From Ruminococcaceae bacterium BL-4 (GTDB taxonomy: Bacteria; Bacillota; Clostridia; Oscillospirales; Acutalibacteraceae), in assembly GCA_902809935.1 (NCBI GenBank), contig LR778134.1, positions 1,860,001 through 1,924,000 of the forward strand: a DNA stretch of 64,000 nt. The letters run 5' to 3'. Below are positions 8,051 to 16,282 of the stretch, in pieces. The position numbers and the translations under genes are program-made. The notes beneath the pieces are model-generated. The model searched no databases, had not been told where the DNA came from, and saw only the letters and a program-made list of their open reading frames with translations. Positions within the stretch are counted from its first letter, which is position 1; each line of letters opens with the position of its first letter.

Positions 8051-8242
8051 ATGACATCTAGTAAAAATGTTGTCCCTGAGGCTCGTGCCGCACTGGATAA
8101 GTTCAAGATGGAAGCAGCTTCTGAGGTTGGCGTCAACTTAAAGAATGGTTATAACGGAGACCTTACCAGCCGCGAAGCTGGCTCTATTGGTGGTCAGATG
8201 GTCAAACAAATGATCAAAAAGTATGAGGAAAGCATGAAATAA
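8051..8242 (+). CDS. Alpha/beta-type small acid-soluble spore protein
   Basis: 63 residues. It carries both SASP signatures: KFKMEAASEVGV with the germination-protease recognition region, and LTSREAGSIGGQMVKQMI. These proteins coat forespore DNA, switch it to an A-like form, protect it from UV and heat, and are degraded by GPR at germination. AAGGAGTG precedes the start and a strong terminator follows, so it is a single-gene unit. A sigma-G promoter would be expected in the 91-bp upstream gap, but I could not fix one with confidence. Confidence 0.95.
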   Translation: MTSSKNVVPEARAALDKFKMEAASEVGVNLKNGYNGDLTSREAGSIGGQMVKQMIKKYEESMK

Positions 8243-8262
8243 TTGTTTCCCTTTTTGATCGG

Positions 8263-8293
8263 AGGCACTATGCAAAAGCATGGTGCCTTTTTT
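8263..8293 (+). terminator. Terminator of the SASP gene
   Basis: Stem AGGCACTATGC / GCATGGTGCCT (8263-8273 with 8278-8288, one G-U pair), AAAA loop, then six T. Confidence 0.88.
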
Positions 8294-8298
8294 ATATT

Positions 8299-8685
8299 TT
8301 AGCTTTCGTAATCCTCTAGAAGGGATCTTAATTTTTCATCACTTTCTACCGTAATTCCTTTTTCCAATAATTTTTGATCGGATTGTGGAAGAGAAGCGAT
8401 TGAAACATTCACTTCATAAAATGGAATTTCTTCCTTTCCACGAAAGACACCAATATGGCCTTGATAAGACTGCAGCCGATACATGACCGTCAGATCGGAT
8501 TCGGTACTGCTGCTTTCATAAATTGGAGAGAGGCTTTCTTGACTTGACGATGTATTTGCGCTAGAATATACAAATAAGTTGGTAGAAGGTTGAGAATCAG
8601 GCTGCTTGAAGACCGAAATAATCGCGGCACCGCAGACGGCGGTTACACAGCAAAAAACGATCAGGAGAATATCCCGCTTCTTCAT
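8299..8685 (-). CDS. Membrane-anchored BofC-like protein
   Basis: 128 residues from the ATG at 8685. A GTG 12 bases upstream sits inside the AGGAGGTG ribosome site and cannot be the start. One N-terminal membrane segment (about 6-25) and a Ser/Thr-rich linker are followed by a C-terminal domain: YRLQSYQGHIGVFRG...LPQSDQKLLEKGITVESDEKLRSLLEDYES. This resembles the BofC C-terminal domain of forespore-secreted inhibitors of SpoIVB signalling, but the resemblance is by pattern only. Its start faces that of the PBP gene (divergent, about 100 bp apart). Confidence 0.65.
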   Translation of the reverse strand: MKKRDILLIVFCCVTAVCGAAIISVFKQPDSQPSTNLFVYSSANTSSSQESLSPIYESSSTESDLTVMYRLQSYQGHIGVFRGKEEIPFYEVNVSIASLPQSDQKLLEKGITVESDEKLRSLLEDYES

Positions 8686-8786
8686 GATAGAAATCACCTC
8701 CTGAGTAGTTTGTACCTGATTTGGAAAATTATTCTATATTTAATGGAATGGATTAGATTTTGTTTGCAATTTCAGGAGGTGTCCCT

Positions 8787-11138
8787 ATGAAGAGACCGGA
8801 TACGGATCAGTATGTGTCTGCGGGGAACGTGGATCATACTCCAGCCGCGACGGCGAAATCGTTCGGAAGAATTGTTTTAAAAGCGTTGCTTACGATTCTG
8901 ACAATTTGCTTGATTACCGGTGTCATTTTAGGAATCGCCCTTTTTTCGTTTATCATGAGCATGAGAAATGAAAAAGTCGATTTTGATTTGACGAATTTAA
9001 AATTGAATTACACGAGCTTTATTTATGTGAATGGGGAAGGGGATAATCCCAACAATCCGGTTGAGTTGACAACTCTTTATAAAGATGAAAACCGGGTTTG
9101 GGTTGATTATGGCGATATTCCTGACAACATGAAAAATGCAATGGTAGCAATTGAGGACAAGCGTTTTTGGGAACATAGCGGTGTAGACTGGGTGCGCACA
9201 GCGGGTGCAGCAGTTCATCTGCTCCAAAATGATAGTTATGGTGGCTCTACGATTACGCAGCAGCTGGTTAAAAACATTACAAATTACGATGAAGTCAGTC
9301 TGACACGAAAGGTAAAAGAAATTTTTCGTGCTTTGAATCTCGAAAAGCAGTATAGCAAGGAACAGATACTAGAAGCTTACCTTAACTATGTTAGCTTTGG
9401 TTCGGGAACACAGGGCGTAGAAGCGGCAGCAAAACTTTATTTTGGCAAGAGTATTAAAGACTGTGATATTGCAGAATGCGCCAGTATTGCAGGAATCACG
9501 CAAAACCCTTCCAAATATTCTCCACTGATTAATCCCGAAAATAATAAGGAACGTCAACAGACCGTATTGGGAGCAATGCATGATCAAAAATTGATCACGG
9601 ATGATGAATATACACAAGCAATGCAGGAATCTGAAAATATGCATTTTGTTGGTTATTCAGCAGAGGGCAATAATAATCAGACCTGGGATTGGTATACAGA
9701 AGCTTTGGTCGGCGATGTGATCAATATGCTGATGGATAAGTATAATATTAATTATGATACGGCTGTGGACAAGCTCTATCATGGTGGGTACAAGATTTAT
9801 TCGGCCGAAAATTGTGATTTCCAAAAATCAGCCGAAGAATATGTCCTTCGTGATGACCTTTTTGGCGGCGATCAGCAAATGCAGTTGGGCTTTTATGCAA
9901 TGGATTATCAAGGCCGTGTCCTTGCAACTTTGGGCAACCGAAATAAAAAGGAAGGCAATATGGTGCAGTCCTTTGCAACGGATACGCAGAGGCAATCCGG
10001 TTCTTCCATTAAGCCGTTGTCAGTTTATGGACCGGCAATGGATCAGGGCGTAAAATATGACAATGTACCAATTACCTATTCTACTTTAATTAATGATAAG
10101 CCTTTGGATAATTATTTTGGACCAGGACAATCCGGACCAAACAATGCGGATAATACGTTTCATAGTTGGACACCGGTACAGAAAGCTTTGCAATGGTCCT
10201 ATAACGCTAGTTCTGCTCAGGTATGTAATACTATGGGACCAACTACAAGCTATAATTTTCTTGTGAATCAGCTCCATTTTACCACCTTGGAGCAATCAGA
10301 TAATAATATTGCTGCTATGGCAGTTGGTGGACAAACCCGCGGTGTAACAGTTAAGGAAATGACAGCTGGTTTCCAAATTTTTGGGAACAACGGGAAATAT
10401 TTTAAACCTTATACTTTTTATTATGTAGAAGATCATGACGGAAATATTATCGAGGATAATCGTAATGAGTCCAGTGAACAAGTAATCAAAGGCACAACGG
10501 CTGGAATCATGAATCATATTTTGCAGTCTGTTGTAAGCGGCGGTACTGGTACAGCTGCTGCAATCAGTGGCTGGCAGGTCTTTGGTAAAACCGGTACCAG
10601 TAACATGGGCAGCGCAACACCGGATAGCTGGTTTATTGGAGGAACACCAAAAGTCGTTGCAGGTATCTGGAGTGGTTATGAACAGATGAAAGATATCAGT
10701 TGGAAGACTGAATACTGCAAGCAGATTTGGCGTGCCTTAATTTCACAGTATCTTTCCGGTCAGACGGCAGTTCCTTTTGACTTGGATCCCAACATTGTAG
10801 AACGGACGTATTGTAAGAGCAGCGGCCTTTTAGCAGGAGATTCCTGTACGGATACTGCAATCGGTTACTATGATAAAAACAATCTTCCCGCAGTTTGTAA
10901 CGGCGGAAGTGATCACAAGAGGAATAGCGAAACGTCTTCTGCGGCAAGTCCTTCTTCTGCTTCCTCTTCTTCCAGTTCGTCTGGAACGTCTTCAAAAACT
11001 CAAACGAGCAGCCCTCAAAGTCCTGTCTCGCAAAGTTCGAGCTCAAGCAGTCATAAGCAGTCGTCTTCGTCTACATCACCTCATTCTTCGGAAGTACCCT
11101 CTTCATCGAAAACCCCAACTCCTTCTTCGTCGGGTTAA
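8787..11138 (+). CDS. Class A penicillin-binding protein (PBP1A family)
   Basis: 783 residues, bifunctional peptidoglycan synthase. The ATG at 8787 follows CAGGAGGTG. A membrane anchor (about 36-60) is followed by a GT51 glycosyltransferase (EDKRFWEHSGVDW with catalytic Glu123; GGSTITQQLVKN). The transpeptidase has S406-S-I-K409, an SYN motif (WSYNASS) and K601-T-G603. The last about 60 residues are almost only Ser, Thr, Pro, Lys and Gln, a disordered extracellular tail. It polymerises and cross-links glycan strands at the membrane. Single gene with its own terminator. Confidence 0.95.
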   Translation: MKRPDTDQYVSAGNVDHTPAATAKSFGRIVLKALLTILTICLITGVILGIALFSFIMSMRNEKVDFDLTNLKLNYTSFIYVNGEGDNPNNPVELTTLYKDENRVWVDYGDIPDNMKNAMVAIEDKRFWEHSGVDWVRTAGAAVHLLQNDSYGGSTITQQLVKNITNYDEVSLTRKVKEIFRALNLEKQYSKEQILEAYLNYVSFGSGTQGVEAAAKLYFGKSIKDCDIAECASIAGITQNPSKYSPLINPENNKERQQTVLGAMHDQKLITDDEYTQAMQESENMHFVGYSAEGNNNQTWDWYTEALVGDVINMLMDKYNINYDTAVDKLYHGGYKIYSAENCDFQKSAEEYVLRDDLFGGDQQMQLGFYAMDYQGRVLATLGNRNKKEGNMVQSFATDTQRQSGSSIKPLSVYGPAMDQGVKYDNVPITYSTLINDKPLDNYFGPGQSGPNNADNTFHSWTPVQKALQWSYNASSAQVCNTMGPTTSYNFLVNQLHFTTLEQSDNNIAAMAVGGQTRGVTVKEMTAGFQIFGNNGKYFKPYTFYYVEDHDGNIIEDNRNESSEQVIKGTTAGIMNHILQSVVSGGTGTAAAISGWQVFGKTGTSNMGSATPDSWFIGGTPKVVAGIWSGYEQMKDISWKTEYCKQIWRALISQYLSGQTAVPFDLDPNIVERTYCKSSGLLAGDSCTDTAIGYYDKNNLPAVCNGGSDHKRNSETSSAASPSSASSSSSSSGTSSKTQTSSPQSPVSQSSSSSSHKQSSSSTSPHSSEVPSSSKTPTPSSSG

Positions 11139-11181
11139 CTTTTAGGGGCTTAATCGAGAATAAACTTATGTTTTTATGATT

Positions 11182-11222
11182 GAACAGACAGGTACTTCTT
11201 ATAGTATCTGCCTGTTCTTTTT
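11182..11222 (+). terminator. Terminator after the PBP gene
   Basis: Stem 11182-11196 with 11203-11217 (GAACAGACAGGTACT / AGTATCTGCCTGTTC, one mismatch and one G-U), loop of six, then a T-rich run. Confidence 0.8.
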
Positions 11223-11247
11223 CTTCGTCTTAAATCAATTGAATTAG

Positions 11248-11276
11248 TTGAAAGTTGTAGAAAAACATGATAAACT
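11248..11276 (+). promoter_or_regulatory. Promoter of hom-thrB-lysC
   Basis: TTGAAA (11248-11253), 17-base spacer, TAAACT (11271-11276). I see no T-box or lysine riboswitch in the short leader. Confidence 0.5.
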
Positions 11277-11337
11277 ATAAAAGTTAAGTCTAATTTTTAG
11301 CCTTTAATGATCATGCATGTTGAGGGGGGCTTTGCGA

Positions 11338-12585
11338 ATGATAGAAATAGCAGTTCTTGGGTATGGGGTTGTTGGTTCCGGTGTTGTGGAAGTTTTAACA
11401 ACACACGCTGATAGCATTGCGCATCGCGCAAAAGAAAAAATTAATGTTAAATATATCCTAGTTAGAAGAGATCATGCGGAAAGTTCTCTTCAGGGAGAAT
11501 TTACGAAATCTTTTGATGAAATTGTTGACGATCCGGACATTAAAATTGTTGTAGAAGCGATGGGTGGGTTAAACCCAGCGTATGAGTATGTGCGCCGTTC
11601 TTTAGAAGCAGGGAAAAGCGTTGTTACTTCCAATAAAGAATTGGTTGCTTCAAAAGGAGCTGAACTGCTCAAGATTGCTCAAGAAAAGAACTTGAATTTT
11701 CTCTTTGAAGCAAGTGTCGGAGGCGGGATTCCAATTCTAAGGCCTATCAGTCAATGCCTAGCTGCAAATGATGTGGTTGGAATCTGCGGCATTTTAAATG
11801 GAACGACCAATTTTATTTTGACGAAGATGTTTCATGATAATATGTCTTTTGAAGATGCGTTGAAGCTGGCACAAAAGCTCGGCTATGCGGAACGTGATCC
11901 TTCTGCGGATATTGAAGGAATGGATGCCTGCCGTAAAATTTGTATTCTTGCTTCTTTGACTTATGGACATCATGTTTATCCGGAACAGGTTCACACAGAA
12001 GGAATCACTGAGATTCGTAAGATTGACGTGGAATATGCGGATTCTTGGCATGGAGTTATCAAACTGATTGGTGAAGTCAAAAAAGAAGAGAATGGACGTC
12101 TGCAAATCATTGTATGTCCAATGTTTATTCCTTCTGATAGCCAGATTGCTACGGTTGATAATGTTTTTAATGCAATTATGGTGCGGGGCGATGCAACTGG
12201 AGATGTTTTATTCTATGGAAAAGGTGCCGGAAAGTTACCAACCGCGAGTGCAGTGGTAGCAGATGTTATTGATTGTGTAAAGCATTTAAAAGCCAGAAAA
12301 TATTTGTTTTGGGATGCTGGTTCTCCAGATTATATCGATGACTATACAAAGGATACCCGCGCATTTTATGTTTGTGCAAAATATAAGGAAGATGCGGAAA
12401 AGGGACTTGCCATGGCAAGAAAAGAATTTTCAACATTGGAACATTTGAAAAGAAAGAATGCACCACTAGGGGAATTTGCATTTGTTACGGATACTATGCA
12501 GGAGTGTGAATTCCGCAAAAAATGTATTGTGCTTAAAAAAGCAGGAATAGAAATTCAAAATACGATTCGAGTGGGCGATATGTGA
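11338..12585 (+). CDS. hom: Homoserine dehydrogenase
   Basis: 415 residues. The ATG at 11338 follows GAGGGGGG; a TTG at 11317 overlaps that site. The N-terminal NAD(P) fold has GYGVVGSGVVEVL (about 8-20), the central catalytic region includes SNKELVA and GILNGTTNFIL, and an ACT-like C-terminal regulatory domain begins near 340 (FYVCAKYKEDAEKG). It reduces aspartate semialdehyde to homoserine for threonine and methionine. It heads a three-gene amino-acid set with homoserine kinase and aspartokinase. Confidence 0.95.
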   Translation: MIEIAVLGYGVVGSGVVEVLTTHADSIAHRAKEKINVKYILVRRDHAESSLQGEFTKSFDEIVDDPDIKIVVEAMGGLNPAYEYVRRSLEAGKSVVTSNKELVASKGAELLKIAQEKNLNFLFEASVGGGIPILRPISQCLAANDVVGICGILNGTTNFILTKMFHDNMSFEDALKLAQKLGYAERDPSADIEGMDACRKICILASLTYGHHVYPEQVHTEGITEIRKIDVEYADSWHGVIKLIGEVKKEENGRLQIIVCPMFIPSDSQIATVDNVFNAIMVRGDATGDVLFYGKGAGKLPTASAVVADVIDCVKHLKARKYLFWDAGSPDYIDDYTKDTRAFYVCAKYKEDAEKGLAMARKEFSTLEHLKRKNAPLGEFAFVTDTMQECEFRKKCIVLKKAGIEIQNTIRVGDM

Positions 12586-12621
12586 TGAATGCATAGTATA
12601 AGAGATAGGATGTGCGGTAAA

Positions 12622-13518
12622 ATGATCAGAATCCAGATACCGGCTACCAGTGCCAATCTCGGCTCTGGGTTTGATGCCTTGGGAATCGCTCTGAATTTAT
12701 ATAATCAGGTATGGATGGAAGAATCGGATTCTGTCGATATTTCCTGTAAAGACGATGTCGATGTACCGAAAGATGAAACTAATCTGATTTTTTGGGCAGC
12801 AAAACAGCTTTATGAAGAGTGTGGGCATAAACTGCCGGGATTAAAAATTGTTCAACTAAATAATATTCCAATGGCGCGCGGACTTGGTAGCAGTTCAGCT
12901 TGTATCGTGGCAGGATTAGCAGGAGCAAACAGGCTTTTGGGATCTCCAATGAGCCAGATGGAACTTGTTAGTCTGGCAACAAAAATTGAAGGGCATCCAG
13001 ATAACGTTGCACCGGCGATAGAAGGTGGCTTAGTGGCTTCTGCGATTGAAGCCGGAAAAGTCTACAGCGTCAGTGTTCCAGTGTCTGATAAAATTCGCTT
13101 TGTGCTTTTTATTCCTCCGTTTGAGTTGAAAACTGAAAAAGCGCGATCTGTTTTGCCGGATACCTATAGCAGACAGGATGCCATTTATAATTTGTCAAGA
13201 TCCGCGTTAATGACAGCGTCTTTGTTTTCAGGAAATCTCGAAAATCTCCGGGTTGCGGTGGAGGATAAAATTCATCAACCGTACCGTTCGTCTTTAATTC
13301 CAAACTATGATCAAGTTTTTCGTCTCAGTTATGAGCTTGGTTGTCTGGGAACCTGTGTCAGCGGCGCAGGCCCATCAATCTTGGCAATGGTTGAAAGTAC
13401 GGTTGCAGATCATTTTACAAAGCTTGCCAAAGAACGTTTGAAAGAAAAGCAAATTGGAGATTGGCAGGTAAAACTGCTGAATGCAGAACCAAATGGGGCG
13501 CAGATCTTTGTTGAGTGA
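12622..13518 (+). CDS. thrB: Homoserine kinase
   Basis: 298 residues, GHMP kinase. The ATG at 12622 gives the usual N-terminus MIRIQIPATSANLGSGFD; in-frame ATGs at 12589 and 12610 would add residues absent from the family. The nucleotide loop is ARGLGSSSACIVAG (about 89-102) and the C-terminal GHMP motif is SGAGPSILAMVE. It phosphorylates homoserine on the route to threonine. It lies 36 bp after hom. Threonine synthase is not in this window. Confidence 0.94.
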   Translation: MIRIQIPATSANLGSGFDALGIALNLYNQVWMEESDSVDISCKDDVDVPKDETNLIFWAAKQLYEECGHKLPGLKIVQLNNIPMARGLGSSSACIVAGLAGANRLLGSPMSQMELVSLATKIEGHPDNVAPAIEGGLVASAIEAGKVYSVSVPVSDKIRFVLFIPPFELKTEKARSVLPDTYSRQDAIYNLSRSALMTASLFSGNLENLRVAVEDKIHQPYRSSLIPNYDQVFRLSYELGCLGTCVSGAGPSILAMVESTVADHFTKLAKERLKEKQIGDWQVKLLNAEPNGAQIFVE

Positions 13519-13560
13519 GTTTTACAATTAAGACCAACTTTTTATGAGGGGAGAACATCC

Positions 13561-14790
13561 ATGAGCTTAATTGTTCAGAAATTTGGGGGAAGTTCCGTCG
13601 CAAACGCGGAACGTGTATTTAACGTAGCTGATATTGTAACGAAAACATATCAGAAGGGAAATGACGTGGTTGTTGTTGTCTCTGCCCAAGGGGATACAAC
13701 AGATGATTTAATTAAAAAAGCTGCAGAAATCAATTCAAATCCAAGCAAAAGAGAAATGGATATGCTTTTAACAGCAGGGGAGCAGATGAGTGCATCTTTG
13801 CTGGCGATGGCAATTGAAAAGCTTGGTTTTCCAGTCGTTTCACTTTTGGGCTGGCAAGCCGGATTTGAGACCAGCAGCGCATATGGGAGTGCCCGAATTA
13901 AGCGGGTGGCCCCAAGTAGAATTCGCCAGGCACTTGATAAGAAAAATATTGTGGTAGTGACAGGATTTCAAGGAATTAATAAATATGGGGATGTAACAAC
14001 ACTGGGACGTGGCGGCAGTGATACGAGCGCTGTTGCGATTGCAGCGGTAATGCATGCAGATCTTTGTCAGATCTTTACCGATGTGGAAGGTGTTTTTACG
14101 GCAGATCCACGCAAGGTTCCTGGAGCTAGAAAATTAGATTGTATTTCTTATGATGAGATGTTGGAATTGGCATCTTTGGGTGCACAGGTTCTAAATAATC
14201 GTTCTGTAGAAATGGCGAAAAAGTATAATATTGAACTGGAGGTTCTCTCCAGCTTAACTCGGAAAAAAGGTACAATCGTCAAGGAGGCAACCAAAATGGA
14301 GAAGATGCTGATTAGCGGTGTAGCAAAAGATGAAGATGTTGCAAGAATTTCAATTATCGGGGTGCCGGATCGTCCCGGCCTTGCTTTTAAGATTTTTTCA
14401 AAGCTTTCTGCTAATGGAATCAATGTGGATATTATCCTTCAGTCTGTGGGACGTAACGGAACGAAGGATATCAGTTTTACAGTAAATGCAGGAAATTTAA
14501 AAGAAACTTTAGATATTCTTTCTCCTTACCTTGATTTGATCGGGGCTTCTAGCCTCACTTATGATGATCATGTTTCAAAAGTGAGCGTAGTAGGTGCCGG
14601 AATGGAATCTCATCCTGGAATTGCTGCACAGATGTTTGAAGCACTTTTTGAAGCGAATATTAATATTCAGATGATCTCGACAAGTGAAATTAAAATTTCC
14701 GTATTGCTGTCCAACAAAGATGCAGATCGTGCAGTCCTTGCGGTACATGATAAGTTCTTTAATGGAAACAATCTGGATGATTTAACCTGA
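13561..14790 (+). CDS. lysC: Aspartokinase
   Basis: 409 residues. The kinase domain contains KFGGSSVANAERV (about 7-19), LTAGEQMSASL and GRGGSDTSAVA. Two ACT domains follow (about 268-330 and 343-405), the normal length for a monofunctional, lysine/threonine-regulated aspartate kinase. It catalyses the first step of the aspartate family. GAGGGGAG precedes the ATG. Grouped with hom and thrB, so this enzyme may serve threonine and homoserine. I cannot predict feedback specificity. Confidence 0.94.
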   Translation: MSLIVQKFGGSSVANAERVFNVADIVTKTYQKGNDVVVVVSAQGDTTDDLIKKAAEINSNPSKREMDMLLTAGEQMSASLLAMAIEKLGFPVVSLLGWQAGFETSSAYGSARIKRVAPSRIRQALDKKNIVVVTGFQGINKYGDVTTLGRGGSDTSAVAIAAVMHADLCQIFTDVEGVFTADPRKVPGARKLDCISYDEMLELASLGAQVLNNRSVEMAKKYNIELEVLSSLTRKKGTIVKEATKMEKMLISGVAKDEDVARISIIGVPDRPGLAFKIFSKLSANGINVDIILQSVGRNGTKDISFTVNAGNLKETLDILSPYLDLIGASSLTYDDHVSKVSVVGAGMESHPGIAAQMFEALFEANINIQMISTSEIKISVLLSNKDADRAVLAVHDKFFNGNNLDDLT

Positions 14791-14849
14791 CTGGTATATA
14801 AAATAATGGCAACGTTTCATTGTAGTGCATAAGTTTTCTGGAAAATGGC

Positions 14850-14878
14850 TTGCTTTTTAAGAACACTTATGATAAAAT
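14850..14878 (+). promoter_or_regulatory. Promoter of tRNA-Pro
   Basis: TTGCTT (14850-14855), 17-base spacer, TAAAAT (14873-14878), ending 18 bases before the mature tRNA. Confidence 0.6.
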
Positions 14879-14896
14879 AATCAACGTTGTCAATTT

Positions 14897-14972
14897 CCGG
14901 GTGTGGCGCAGTTGGTAGCGCGCTTGACTGGGGGTCAAGAGGCCGTGAGTTCAAGTCTCGCCACTCGGACCA
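14897..14972 (+). tRNA. tRNA-Pro (anticodon GGG)
   Basis: 76 nt with encoded CCA. The acceptor pairs CCGGGTG with CACTCGG (one G-U). The D stem is GCGC/GCGC, the anticodon stem CTTGA/TCAAG with loop CTGGGGG (anticodon GGG at positions 34-36), and the T arm GTGAG-TTCAAGT-CTCGC. All four arms fold. It stands alone, with its own promoter and a hairpin directly downstream. Confidence 0.95.
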
Positions 14973-14979
14973 GTTATAA

Positions 14980-15030
14980 AAGCAAATAAAAGGATTCGAG
15001 CTCTTGTGGTTCGAATCCTTTTATTTGCTT
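14980..15030 (+). terminator. 20-bp perfect hairpin after tRNA-Pro
   Basis: 14980-14999 is the exact reverse complement of 15011-15030, with an 11-base loop that can pair further at its foot. It begins seven bases after the tRNA CCA. No clean T-run follows the stem, but the descending arm itself carries TTTTATTTGCTT. Its inner part (GGTTCGAATCC on the right arm) resembles a tRNA T-arm. Probably the tRNA terminator. Confidence 0.6.
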
Positions 15031-15102
15031 AATCTTAATATAGTGATACTTCGGAAGACAATATTTTTGATCTTTAAAATTGCCGGAAAGTTGTTGTAGG
15101 GG

Positions 15103-15122
15103 AAACAGCTGATCAGCTGTTT
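15103..15122. promoter_or_regulatory. Perfect 20-bp palindrome upstream of the GNAT gene
   Basis: AAACAGCTGATCAGCTGTTT is fully self-complementary with no spacer, 28 bp before the acetyltransferase start. It may be an operator for a dimeric regulator. A zero-loop hairpin in RNA is less likely. Confidence 0.45.
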
Positions 15123-15150
15123 TGGAGATTTTATTGTAGGGAAGGATAAA

Positions 15151-15621
15151 ATGCTTCATCAGACAGAACTTACCGAAAAATATGCAAAAGAGATAAGTAC
15201 TTGGAAATATGACAATGAATACAGCGTTTATAATTATCCGGATTGGAATATAATGTCAGTACAAAAATGGGCAATTACTATCGCTGAAAAACGTAAAAAT
15301 GAATTTATGGCGGTAATTAATGAGACCCGGTTATGCGGCTATTTTCGGTTTTCAGTTAATGATCAAATTGTTATGGCGGGATTGGGGCTAAATCCTCAAT
15401 TTTGCGGAAAGGGCTATGGAAAACAATTAATGGATCTGATCACTCAAGAATTCAAAAAAAGGTTTACTGATAAGATCCTTGAATTAGAAGTGAGGACTTT
15501 TAATAAAAGAGCAATACGATGTTATCTGTCAGCTGGGTTTTTGAAGTTACACACATATACTAAAAAAACGCCTATTGGAACGGATACGTTTTTATTAATG
15601 CAATATGATAAGCGTAATTAA
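15151..15621 (+). CDS. GNAT family N-acetyltransferase
   Basis: 156 residues. The acetyl-CoA binding motif is GLNPQFCGKGYGKQL (about 89-103; Gln-x-x-Gly-x-Gly core) on the beta4-alpha3 turn. LEVRTFNKRAIRCYLSAGF (about 111-129) gives the typical beta5-alpha4 region of RimI-like enzymes. The acceptor is unknown: amino acid, antibiotic or protein N-terminus. GGGAAGGA precedes the ATG. Single gene between the palindrome at 15103 and an unrelated small gene. The upstream palindrome suggests local regulation. Confidence 0.82.
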   Translation: MLHQTELTEKYAKEISTWKYDNEYSVYNYPDWNIMSVQKWAITIAEKRKNEFMAVINETRLCGYFRFSVNDQIVMAGLGLNPQFCGKGYGKQLMDLITQEFKKRFTDKILELEVRTFNKRAIRCYLSAGFLKLHTYTKKTPIGTDTFLLMQYDKRN

Positions 15622-15738
15622 TTATTAGAATTATGCTTCTTTGCGTTGTTTCATAGAAAATTTTGGGCTATAATGAAACAATATGTTTTTGCCTTTTATA
15701 GGATGTTGTGATAATAAAAAACGAAAAGGAGGGGCTTT

Positions 15739-16023
15739 ATGAGCTTTGATGAAAAAAAGCAGTTTGATCTTCCCGGTATTTTATATTTTGCTTCTGGAAA
15801 TCGATACACGGGAAGCGTTGGAGCTGGAATTGAAAATGGATTTAATTATGCTGCAGAGCCGGAAGATGGCACCCTTAATATTTCTATCTGGCGTTCTCCT
15901 GTTTGCTGTGAATTAGCAGAAGATAAAATTCAAAAAGAATTTTCATTGACTGCAGAAGGAATTGAAAAAGCATTGCAGTATCTTTCAGATTCCTATGACT
16001 TGTCGAAAAAAGAAGAAAATTAA
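15739..16023 (+). CDS. Unknown 94-residue protein
   Basis: I do not recognise the family. The protein is small, acidic and soluble, without signal or membrane segments. LPGILYFASGNRYTGSVG (about 11-28) and IWRSPVCCELAEDKIQKEFSL (about 51-70) look like a beta-rich N-terminal half. The second half is helical (TAEGIEKALQYLSDSYDLSKKEE). A strong AAAAGGAGG site supports translation. It stands alone ahead of gltX, with a possible weak terminator after it. Confidence 0.7.
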   Translation: MSFDEKKQFDLPGILYFASGNRYTGSVGAGIENGFNYAAEPEDGTLNISIWRSPVCCELAEDKIQKEFSLTAEGIEKALQYLSDSYDLSKKEEN

Positions 16024-16030
16024 ATGGGGA

Positions 16031-16057
16031 CTGGTACGATAAAGCATTTCGTATCAG
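16031..16057 (+). terminator. Possible weak terminator
   Basis: Stem CTGGTACGA / TCGTATCAG (16031-16039 with 16049-16057, one G-U), nine-base loop, followed by CCTTCTTTGTTT. The weak T-run keeps confidence low. Confidence 0.4.
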
Positions 16058-16218
16058 CCTTCTTTGTTTATCACAGTATCCTTGTACCTGTCCTCAAAAT
16101 CAGATGAAAATTTTTAATGCTTTTAAAATTATTTTTGGATAATTGAGATATTAAAAATGACCTTACATGATAATGCCTGTTAAAATGAGGAACAATAAAA
16201 GGAAAATGATAAAAATTA

Positions 16219-16247
16219 TTGCGAAAAATTGAAGCGTTCGTTATAAT
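16219..16247 (+). promoter_or_regulatory. Promoter of gltX-glnS
   Basis: TTGCGA (16219-16224), 17-base spacer, TATAAT (16242-16247). The leader is only about 30 bases, so there is no T-box. Confidence 0.65.
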
Positions 16248-16282
16248 ATAAACAGACCGTATCAAAGAAAGAGGCGTTTTAG

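Noticed and set aside
11139-11337. T-box or lysine riboswitch before hom
   Set aside because: Only the PBP terminator and a sigma-A-like promoter are present; the leader is too short.
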